The notes under the pieces are model-generated. The model ran no database searches, was not told the origin of the DNA, and saw only the letters and a list, made by a program, of their open reading frames with translations. A program made the translations under genes and the position numbers. DNA of 37,139 nt. Origin: JBEKLJ01 sp050010255. GTDB lineage: Bacteria > Acidobacteriota > Terriglobia > Bryobacterales > Bryobacteraceae. Positions 30,966-37,139 of the stretch are shown piece after piece; position 1 is the first letter of the stretch, and the number at the start of each line of letters is the position of its first letter. The DNA lies in contig JBEKLJ010000004.1 of assembly GCA_050010255.1 (NCBI GenBank), positions 1 through 37,139 on the forward strand, in the 5' to 3' direction.

Positions 30966-31864
30966 AGCCTCTCTCTCACGACCGCGGCCAGGGCGCGGAT
31001 GAAGGTCGGTGAATCGTTCAGCGATTCGGTGCGCCGCAGCTCGATTCCGCGCTCGCGCGCGTAATTGCGGAACACCACGTCCACGCCGTAGAGGATTTCG
31101 ACGTGGTCGGAGACGAAGCCAATGGGAACGAGCACGACCTCGCGGACGCCGGCGGAGGCATACTCGTCGAGCTTCGATTCCACCGTGGGCCCGAGCCATT
31201 TCTCCTCGGTGAAGCCCTGGTTTTGATAGGCGAAGTCCCAGCCCGCGATGCCGGCGCGCTCGGCCACCAGACGCGCCGTGGTCTTGGCCTCCACGTCGTA
31301 GGGGTCGGCGCGTTCGAGCGCGCGCTCGGGCAAGCTGTGCACGGTGAAGAGGACTTGGGATGGCTCCGCTCCCGTGCGGTCGCGGCTCGGTTCCGGCAGC
31401 AGCAGCTTCAGCCGTTCATAGAAGGCCTCGATGAGCAGCGGGTGAGCGTGGAAGGTCTTGGCCCAGACCATCTCGGCGGCGTAGCCGAGGGCGACCTTGG
31501 CTTCCTGGGTCCGGCGGAAGTAAAGTCCTACGCTGGACTTGGAATACTGGGGCGCCAGGCACAGGGCCACGATCCGTTCGACGCCGCCGGCCCGCATCCG
31601 CTCCAGTGTTTCCCGGATGGAGGGTTGCCAGTTGCGCATGGCGAAGTAGACCGGGATGCCCAGCTCGCGCTCGAGCGCCGCGGCCTGCTCGCGCGTGCGG
31701 GCCGTGAGCGGCGAGCCGCCTCCAATGGCTTCGTAGCGCTGCCGCACCTCATCGAGGATCTGTGGCGGGGTCTCGCGGCCGCCGCGAACGTCCTTCAAAT
31801 ACTCGGGGAGGTCCTCGACCCGCTCGGGTGCGCCGTGGGCCAGCAGTAAGACCGCCTGCTTCAA
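30950..31864 (-). CDS. hemH: ferrochelatase
   Basis: A 304-residue enzyme inserting Fe(II) into a porphyrin. Visible are the N-terminal AVLLLAHGAPERVEDLPEYL, LCLAPQYSKSSVG, the catalytic His in VLFTVHSLPERA, the Glu loop YQNQGFTEEKWLGPTVE, and IGFVSDHVEILYGVDV. The start is a TTG, chosen because GGGAGAG lies just before it and it begins right at the conserved region; the open frame extending to 32485 is the shadow of hemE. Whether the product acts on protoporphyrin or coproporphyrin is open. A 139-base spacer after hemE contains only GTGG-rich repeats and a short GGGCC/GGCCC hairpin. Confidence 0.93.
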   Translation of the reverse strand: MKQAVLLLAHGAPERVEDLPEYLKDVRGGRETPPQILDEVRQRYEAIGGGSPLTARTREQAAALERELGIPVYFAMRNWQPSIRETLERMRAGGVERIVALCLAPQYSKSSVGLYFRRTQEAKVALGYAAEMVWAKTFHAHPLLIEAFYERLKLLLPEPSRDRTGAEPSQVLFTVHSLPERALERADPYDVEAKTTARLVAERAGIAGWDFAYQNQGFTEEKWLGPTVESKLDEYASAGVREVVLVPIGFVSDHVEILYGVDVVFRNYARERGIELRRTESLNDSPTFIRALAAVVRERLCPGA

Positions 31865-32003
31865 CGGCTCTCCCGTTCTCGACGGGTGGCCCGTGGCTTG
31901 TGGCTCGTGGAATGTGGAGTGCGTAGCCTCAATCCCCGTACCGGTTCTGGCCGGGCCTGGAGGCCCGACGGCGGCTCTAGCCCTACTTTCCTCAGCCCCT
32001 CGC

Positions 32004-33041
32004 CTACGGCTTGAACTCCCGCACCATCTCGACAACCGCTCTGACGTTCTGCACCGGGGTCTCGGGCAGGATGCCGTGGCCCAGGTTGAAGATGTGGCCG
32101 GGGCGCGTGCCGGTGCGCTTGAGCAGCTCATGGACGCGCATCCTGAGCTCGGGGAGGGGGGCGAACAGCGCGGCCGGGTCGAGGTTGCCCTGGATGGCCG
32201 AGCGGTAGCTGATGTCCATCCAGGCCTGGTCGATGTTGATGCGCCAATCGACGCCCAGGACGTCGCCGCCGGCGGCGTGCAGCTCGCGGAAGTAGCCGCC
32301 AGCGCCGGTGCCGAAATGGATGACGGGTACGCTGGTGGAGCGGATGCGCTCGATGAGCGCGCGGGAGTATGGGGCGACGAAGCGGACGTAGTCATCCGGC
32401 CCCAGTGCGCCCACCCAACTGTCGAACACTTGAATGGCGCGGGCGCCCGCGGCCACCTGGAGGAGGGCGAACGGGCCCAGCACATCCACCAGCTTGCCCA
32501 TCAGCCGCCGCCACAGCGTCTCGTTGGAGTACATCATCTGCTTGGTGCGCAGAAAGGTGCGCGACGGCCCGCCTTCGATGCAGTAGCTGGCGATGGTGAA
32601 CGGGGCCCCGACGAAGCCGATCACCGGCGCCTTCCCGCCCAGCGCCTTGACCACGAGCTGGATGGCCTCGCCAACGTAGCCCAGGTCGTCGGTGTTGGAG
32701 ATCGACAGCGTGTCTATGTCTTCCGAGGTCCGGACCGGGTTGTCGATGACGGGGCCCTCGCCGGCGGCGAAGCGCAGCTTCAGGCCCATCGGCTCGGTGG
32801 GAAGCAGCAGGTCGGCAAAGATGATGGCCGCGTCCACGTCCAGAATCTCGACCGGCTGGAGCGTGACGGCGGCCGCCAGATCGGGGCGCTTGCAGATCTC
32901 CAGGATGCCGTGCTTGGCGCGGATGTCGCGATATTGTCTGAGATACCGGCCCGCCTGGCGCATGAACCACACGGGCCGGACATCCGTGGGCCTGCGGCGG
33001 CAGGCATCCAGAAAGCGGCTGTTCATTGGAGCCACGCGCAT
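32004..33041 (-). CDS. hemE: uroporphyrinogen decarboxylase
   Basis: A 345-residue enzyme that removes four carboxyl groups from uroporphyrinogen III to give coproporphyrinogen III. The substrate-binding RPVWFMRQAGRYLRQYR, the Asp of IIFADLLLPTEPMG, FVGAPFTIASYCIEGG, FDSWVGALGP and the C-terminal FNLGHGILPETP are all present, so the enzyme looks complete. I chose ATG 33041, which has GGAG 5 bases upstream; ATG 33026, forming ATGA with the apbE stop, is equally near the conserved start. Either way the gene overlaps apbE and is translationally linked to it. Confidence 0.96.
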   Translation of the reverse strand: MRVAPMNSRFLDACRRRPTDVRPVWFMRQAGRYLRQYRDIRAKHGILEICKRPDLAAAVTLQPVEILDVDAAIIFADLLLPTEPMGLKLRFAAGEGPVIDNPVRTSEDIDTLSISNTDDLGYVGEAIQLVVKALGGKAPVIGFVGAPFTIASYCIEGGPSRTFLRTKQMMYSNETLWRRLMGKLVDVLGPFALLQVAAGARAIQVFDSWVGALGPDDYVRFVAPYSRALIERIRSTSVPVIHFGTGAGGYFRELHAAGGDVLGVDWRINIDQAWMDISYRSAIQGNLDPAALFAPLPELRMRVHELLKRTGTRPGHIFNLGHGILPETPVQNVRAVVEMVREFKP

Positions 33042-34084
33042 GGTTGCTCCGCTCTGTCCTCGCATAGGAAAACGCGAAAGTCCTTGGGCTTGTGTCTGGC
33101 CGCCCACTGGCGGCCGAGAATGAAGCACGGCTTGGTCCAGGCCTCGCTGTCCAGGGCCGTGGGCGCGATCACCGAGGCCGACAGCATCCCCGGGGCGGGG
33201 TAGCCGGTGCGGGGATCCATGATGTGGCTGTAGACCCGGCCATCGGCTTCGAAGAACTTTTCATAACTGCCGGAGGTGGAAATCGACTGGTCCCTCAGCA
33301 AAAGGGTCTCGACGGTCTGCCGCCGGTCCTTGGGGTGACGGATTTTGACTTCCCAGCCCGGGCCTTCCGGCCGGGGCGAGCCGAGCGCGTACATGCTGCT
33401 GCCGCCCGCCGAGACCAGGGCGGAGGCGATGCCATTCTCCCTGAGAACATCCACCATGCGATCGACCGCGTAACCCTTTCCAATGCCGCCGGGATCGAGC
33501 TCGACGCCGGGCTCGGCGAAGCGGACCGTGTGGTCCGCCGCGTTGAGGAGGACCTTGCGATAGCCCACCTTGCGGAGTGCCAGCGCCACCTCCTCCCGGC
33601 TCGGGAGCCGCCCGGAGCTTCTGTAAAAGCCCCACACCTTCATCAACGGCCCGACCGTAATGTCGAACGCCCCCTGGCTCTGGCCGCTATACTCCGCGCA
33701 CCTCGCCAGCAGGTCGAACAGCTCGGGCGTGACCCTCACCGGCCGCTCGGCGGCCAAGCGGTTGATTCCGCTCAACTCGCTGTCCGGACGATAGTTAGAC
33801 AGCATCTGGTCCAGCCGCCGCACCTCGGCGAACGCCGCCTCGACGGCTGCCTCCAGCTTCTCGCCGTCGTCGCCATAGAGGGTGACCGTGAAGGTCGAGC
33901 CCATGGCGTCCAGGCTCTCCTCGAGGCGAAGCAACTGCCCCGGCTGGGCGGCAGCCGCCAGGGCTGGCGGGGCTTGCGACCGCCCCACCAGGGGCGACAA
34001 CCACAAAAGTAGCACGAAGACCGCGGAGACAACGGCGAAGATTTGGCGAAAGGGCGGCTTTTTTTGTGGGCTGCGAAGGGTCAT
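33023..34084 (-). CDS. apbE: FAD:protein FMN transferase
   Basis: A 353-residue ApbE protein that covalently attaches FMN from FAD to Thr/Ser of target proteins such as NqrB/C or RnfD/G. An N-terminal membrane anchor or signal (about 14-32, no lipobox) precedes AMGSTFTVTLYG, GAFDITVGPLMKVWGF, ELDPGGIGKGYAVDR, ALVSAGGSSMYALG and SHIMDPRTGYP, the family set including the Mg-binding region. The start overlaps the rbfA stop (ATGA), and the end overlaps hemE. No flavinylation target gene is in view, so the substrate lies elsewhere in the genome. Confidence 0.94.
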   Translation of the reverse strand: MTLRSPQKKPPFRQIFAVVSAVFVLLLWLSPLVGRSQAPPALAAAAQPGQLLRLEESLDAMGSTFTVTLYGDDGEKLEAAVEAAFAEVRRLDQMLSNYRPDSELSGINRLAAERPVRVTPELFDLLARCAEYSGQSQGAFDITVGPLMKVWGFYRSSGRLPSREEVALALRKVGYRKVLLNAADHTVRFAEPGVELDPGGIGKGYAVDRMVDVLRENGIASALVSAGGSSMYALGSPRPEGPGWEVKIRHPKDRRQTVETLLLRDQSISTSGSYEKFFEADGRVYSHIMDPRTGYPAPGMLSASVIAPTALDSEAWTKPCFILGRQWAARHKPKDFRVFLCEDRAEQPCAWLQ

Positions 34085-34455
34085 TGGCTCACCGGCCCGG
34101 ACTCCTTCTCCCGAGCTTTGCGGACGCGGCGGAGCAACTCCTCAATGCGGCCCTCTCCTGCGCCGGCGGCGTCCTCCTCAAAGTGCAGCTCCGGGGCGCG
34201 GAACAGGCGCAGGCGGCCCGCCACCTCGCGGCGGAGGTAACGGCTGGCGTGGTCGAGGGCCGCCAGCGCCTGGCGGTGCTCCTCGGGCTCGTCCGGAAGC
34301 AGGACGATGACGCGGGCGTGGCGGCCGTCCGGGGAGAGGTGAACTCCGGTCACCGTGACCGGGGCCAGGCGGGGGTCCTGAAGCTCGTAGCCGATCAGCT
34401 CGGCCAGTTCCTCCCGCAGCGCCTCGGAAACGCGCTGGGCGCGGCGAGCATCCAT
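34081..34455 (-). CDS. rbfA: 30S ribosome-binding factor A
   Basis: A 124-residue ribosome maturation factor that binds the 30S subunit and helps 16S 5'-end processing and cold adaptation. The N-terminal RRAQRVSEALREELAELIGYELQDPRL, the KH-like core VTVTGVHLSPDGRHARVIVLL and FRAPELHFEEDAA are typical. It starts 6 bases after ylxP and overlaps apbE by four bases, continuing the classical infB-ylxP-rbfA order. Confidence 0.95.
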   Translation of the reverse strand: MDARRAQRVSEALREELAELIGYELQDPRLAPVTVTGVHLSPDGRHARVIVLLPDEPEEHRQALAALDHASRYLRREVAGRLRLFRAPELHFEEDAAGAGEGRIEELLRRVRKAREKESGPVSQ

Positions 34456-34461
34456 AACGGC

Positions 34462-34749
34462 CTACTCCAGCCACTCCACGGTGGCGTTTACCAGCCCCGG
34501 CCCCAGCGTCGAAGCGGCCTCCTTCTCGACGGACTGGAGCACCAGGGCGGCGTGGCCGTGATCGCTGGAGACGGTGACGGCGGCCAGAACGGCGCGCTGC
34601 CACAGGTCCTGGCAATCGATTTCGGCCACCGAGACGTTGAACTTGTGCCGCAGGCGCTCCTTGAGGCTCTGCACGACGTGGCGCTTCTCCTTGAGGGAGT
34701 GGGAGCTCTCCAGCCGCATCTCCAGGGTGAGCACGCCAATGGCGGCCAT
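34462..34749 (-). CDS. ylxP: YlxP-like DUF503 protein
   Basis: A 95-residue protein of the DUF503/YlxP family, usually found between infB and rbfA. Recognised by the N-terminal GVLTLEMRLESSHSLKEKRHVVQSLKERLRH (key residues SLKEKR), a central NVSVAEIDCQDLW and the ferredoxin-like alternation of strands and helices. Its role is poorly defined; a link to ribosome assembly is suggested in other bacteria. Start ATG is 8 bases after the infB stop. Confidence 0.9.
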   Translation of the reverse strand: MAAIGVLTLEMRLESSHSLKEKRHVVQSLKERLRHKFNVSVAEIDCQDLWQRAVLAAVTVSSDHGHAALVLQSVEKEAASTLGPGLVNATVEWLE

Positions 34750-34757
34750 CGCGCTGT

Positions 34758-37139
34758 TCAGACCAGGCCCTCGGGCGCGACCCGCTCGGTCGAAAACGCC
34801 TCGATGATATCGCCCGGCTTAACGTCGTTGAAGTTCTCGATCGCCATGCCGCACTCCAGGCCGGAGCGGACCTCGCTGGCGTCGTCCTTGAAGCGCTTCA
34901 GGGAGGAGAGCTTCCCGGTGTAGACGACCACGCTGTCGCGCAGTATGCGGACCTCGCTCGAGCGCGCGACGGCGCCGTCGATGACCAGGCAGCCGGCCAC
35001 GGTACCGACCTTGCTGATGCGGAAGATCTCCCTGACCTCGGACCGGCCGCGGTAGACCTCTTTGAACACCGGCTCGAGCATTCCGGCCATGGCGCGCTTG
35101 ATCTCGTCGGTGAGGTCGTAAATGATCGTGTGCAGGCGGATGTCGACCTTCTCCTGCTCGGCCAGCGCCTGCGCGTTGCGGTCCGGCCGGACGTTGAACC
35201 CGATGATGATCGCGTTGGAGGCGGAAGCCAGCAGCACGTCGGTCTCGGTGATGGCGCCGACGCCGCTGTGAATAACCTGGATGCGCACCTTGTCGGTGGA
35301 GAGCTTCTGGAGCGTCTCGGCGAGCACCTCGGCGCTGCCGCCCACGTCGGCCTTGAGGATAATGGGCAGCTCCTTGGTCTCGCCTTCCTTGAGCTGCTTG
35401 TGCAACTGGTCCAGTGTGAGGCGCGCGCTCTTGGCCATGGCCCGCTCGCGGGCCTTGGCCTCGCGGTACACGACGATCTGCTTGGCCTTGGCGGTATCGG
35501 TGACCACCTGCAGGCTCTCGCCGACTTCCGGCAGCGACTCCAGGCCGAGCACTTCGGCCGGCGCCGCCGGCTCGGCGTCCCGGATGGCGTTGCCGCGGTC
35601 GTCGAACATCGCGCGGACCCGGCCGAACACCGATCCGGAGATGAAGTAATCGCCCACGTGCAGGGTGCCGTTGCGCACCAGCACGGTGGCGACGGGGCCG
35701 CGGCCGCGGTCCAGCTTCGCTTCCAGCACCGTGGCCACCGCCGGACGGCTGGGGTTGGCCTTCAGCTCCTGCATGTCGGCCACCAGCAGGATCATCTCCA
35801 GCAGCAGTTCGAGATTCTCCTTGGTGCGCGCGGAGACCGGCACCATGACGGTCTCCCCGCCCCAGTCTTCCGGAACCAAACCGCGGTCGGAGAGCTGCTG
35901 CTTGACGCGCTCCGGCTGCGCATCCGGCCGGTCGATCTTGTTGATGGCGACGATGATGGGCACCTTGGCCGCCCGGGCATGGTCGATCGCTTCCAGCGTC
36001 TGCGGCATCACGCCGTCGTCGGAGGCCACCACCAACACCACGATGTCCGTGACCTTGGCGCCGCGGGCGCGCATGCGGGTGAAGGCTTCGTGGCCGGGCG
36101 TGTCGATGAAGACGATCTTACGGCCGTTCTTCTCGACGGTGTAGGCGCCGATGTGCTGGGTGATGCCGCCGGCCTCGCCCTCGGCGACGCGGCTCTGGCG
36201 GATCGCGTCGAGCAGCGAGGTCTTTCCGTGATCGACGTGGCCCATGATGGTGACGATGGGCGCCCGCTTCACCGGCCCCGCATCCTCTTCGTTCCCGATT
36301 GCCTGAAGCTCGTGCAGGTCTGCCGCTTCCTGCTCGAAGCTGACGCTGGAAACCAACGCGCCGAAGTCCCTCGCCAAGTCCTCGGCCAGCTTGACGTCGA
36401 GCGTCTGGTTGATGGTGGCGAAGATCTTGCGGTCGACGAGCTTCTTGATGACCAGATTGGCCTTGAGCCCGAGCTTCTCGGAAAGCTCCTTGACCGTGAT
36501 TCCCTCGGCCACGATGACCTGCTTGCCCTCGGCGAGCCGGCCGATTTCTTCGCGGCGCTGCGCGGGGAGCCGAAGAAGTCTTCCCTCGCGCTCGCGCTCG
36601 CGGTCGATGGCCGGACGGCCGCGATCCCTCTGGCCGCGGCGGGTGTCGACTAGCGGCACTGCGGACGGCTCGGGCCGCAGTGGCGTGGTGGGGTGCAGAC
36701 CGCGGCCTCTGCCGCCGGCGGGCGACAGGGGGGCGCCGGTGGTGGTGCGCGCGCGCAGCGGCTGGCCGGGGCGGATAGGCCCTCTGTAAATTGGCTGGCC
36801 CGGAATCGGAATGGTGGCCGGGCGGAATTGCGCGCCGGCCCGCGGGGCGGGCTGGCCGGGGGTGGCGCGGGACTGTCTGAGGCGCTCGACCAGGTCCGGC
36901 CGCGGAGGAACCACGGGGCGCGCGGCGGGCTGGCCGGCCAGCGCGCGCGGAGCAACGACCGCGTTCGGCGCCGCGGCCTGAGGGGCCGGCGGCTGCGCCG
37001 CGGGACGCGAGGCCCCCGCGCGAATCGGGCGCACCTCGGTGGCCGGGGAGGCGGCGAGCGGCTGCCGCGGGCCGGAGATGATCTGGCCGGGCCGCGGCGT
37101 GGAGGGCAGCGGCCTGCCCGCTACCACCGGACGCGCTGC
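34758..37139 (-). CDS. infB: translation initiation factor IF-2 (5' end beyond the window)
   Basis: At least 790 residues; the N-terminus is cut by the window edge, and the GTG near 37127 is an internal valine rather than a credible start. From the N-terminal side: a long proline/alanine/arginine-rich linker (about 36600-37139), an IF2-N domain (VKELSEKLGLKANLVIKKL), the G domain with GHVDHGKTSLLD, DTPGHEAF and NKIDRPDAQ, then domain II and the C-terminal fMet-tRNA-binding domain (GNAIRDAEPA, GFNVRPDRNAQALAE, GLECGMAIENFNDVKPGD). It delivers initiator tRNA to the 30S subunit. It leads into ylxP-rbfA-apbE-hemE-hemH-hemG on the same strand; nusA is presumably further upstream. Confidence 0.97.
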   Translation of the reverse strand, partial: AARPVVAGRPLPSTPRPGQIISGPRQPLAASPATEVRPIRAGASRPAAQPPAPQAAAPNAVVAPRALAGQPAARPVVPPRPDLVERLRQSRATPGQPAPRAGAQFRPATIPIPGQPIYRGPIRPGQPLRARTTTGAPLSPAGGRGRGLHPTTPLRPEPSAVPLVDTRRGQRDRGRPAIDREREREGRLLRLPAQRREEIGRLAEGKQVIVAEGITVKELSEKLGLKANLVIKKLVDRKIFATINQTLDVKLAEDLARDFGALVSSVSFEQEAADLHELQAIGNEEDAGPVKRAPIVTIMGHVDHGKTSLLDAIRQSRVAEGEAGGITQHIGAYTVEKNGRKIVFIDTPGHEAFTRMRARGAKVTDIVVLVVASDDGVMPQTLEAIDHARAAKVPIIVAINKIDRPDAQPERVKQQLSDRGLVPEDWGGETVMVPVSARTKENLELLLEMILLVADMQELKANPSRPAVATVLEAKLDRGRGPVATVLVRNGTLHVGDYFISGSVFGRVRAMFDDRGNAIRDAEPAAPAEVLGLESLPEVGESLQVVTDTAKAKQIVVYREAKARERAMAKSARLTLDQLHKQLKEGETKELPIILKADVGGSAEVLAETLQKLSTDKVRIQVIHSGVGAITETDVLLASASNAIIIGFNVRPDRNAQALAEQEKVDIRLHTIIYDLTDEIKRAMAGMLEPVFKEVYRGRSEVREIFRISKVGTVAGCLVIDGAVARSSEVRILRDSVVVYTGKLSSLKRFKDDASEVRSGLECGMAIENFNDVKPGDIIEAFSTERVAPEGLV

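Noticed and set aside
30950..32485. 511-residue version of hemH extending into hemE
   Set aside because: The extension is the Ser/Arg-rich shadow of hemE; TTG 31864 has its own ribosome binding site.
35130..36653. 507-residue plus-strand frame opposite infB
   Set aside because: Asp/His/Leu-rich mirror of the IF-2 G domain codons; infB is certain.

Overview
The window is high-GC bacterial chromosome with no plasmid, phage or insertion-sequence hallmarks. I infer an Acidobacteriota of the Solibacter/Bryobacter type. The grounds are the mix of a hybrid sensor kinase with a very large repeated periplasmic region, an exosortase/EpsI pair, a SpoIVB-type S55 peptidase, a MidA-like methyltransferase and several genes that lack Shine-Dalgarno sequences. 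No rRNA or tRNA was recognised, so the assignment rests on recalled family distribution only.

Layout. 1-521 is gene-free and holds a 20-bp tandem repeat. 522-827 is a small unknown gene. 1059-2734 (minus) is rlpA followed by a sigma-54 activator without a sensor domain. 3196-3405 is a self-contained mini-gene: promoter, ribosome binding site, a 20-codon lysine-rich ORF and a strong terminator. 3528-7232 holds a MidA-like methyltransferase diverging from an unknown gene and a large GT-C-like membrane protein. 7337-10828 (minus) is the hybrid kinase. 11033-14745 (plus) runs thioredoxin-like protein, YihY, UvrB, P-loop kinase. 14720-17012 (minus) is trpS followed by an MFS transporter. 17087-20508 (plus) is an RlmD-type methyltransferase, an ArsN1-like acetyltransferase and a processive GT2. 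20571-21237 is a Phd/VapC toxin-antitoxin pair with a palindromic operator. 21296-22869 (minus) is exosortase followed by epsI. 23004-27049 (plus) is the S55 peptidase coupled to a secreted beta-propeller protein. 27144-29514 (minus) is a lower-GC membrane orphan and an S15-type hydrolase. 29550-37139 (minus) is a long, tightly overlapping run infB-ylxP-rbfA-apbE-hemE-hemH-hemG(Y).

How the genes work together. The last run joins translation initiation and ribosome maturation to flavinylation and the late steps of heme synthesis, with several start/stop overlaps. The exosortase/EpsI pair, the GT2 and the S55 peptidase point to cell-surface polymer and protein export. A recurring TANNNT box 6-9 nt before start codons that lack a Shine-Dalgarno suggests leaderless transcription for uvrB, the P-loop kinase, the acetyltransferase, the S55 peptidase, the S15 hydrolase and probably others.

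Best candidates for something undescribed: the 20-aa lysine/alanine peptide gene at 3284-3346, the repeated periplasmic sensor region of the kinase, the leaderless start grammar, and the S55 protein whose Ser and His motifs appear in the reverse order to SpoIVB.
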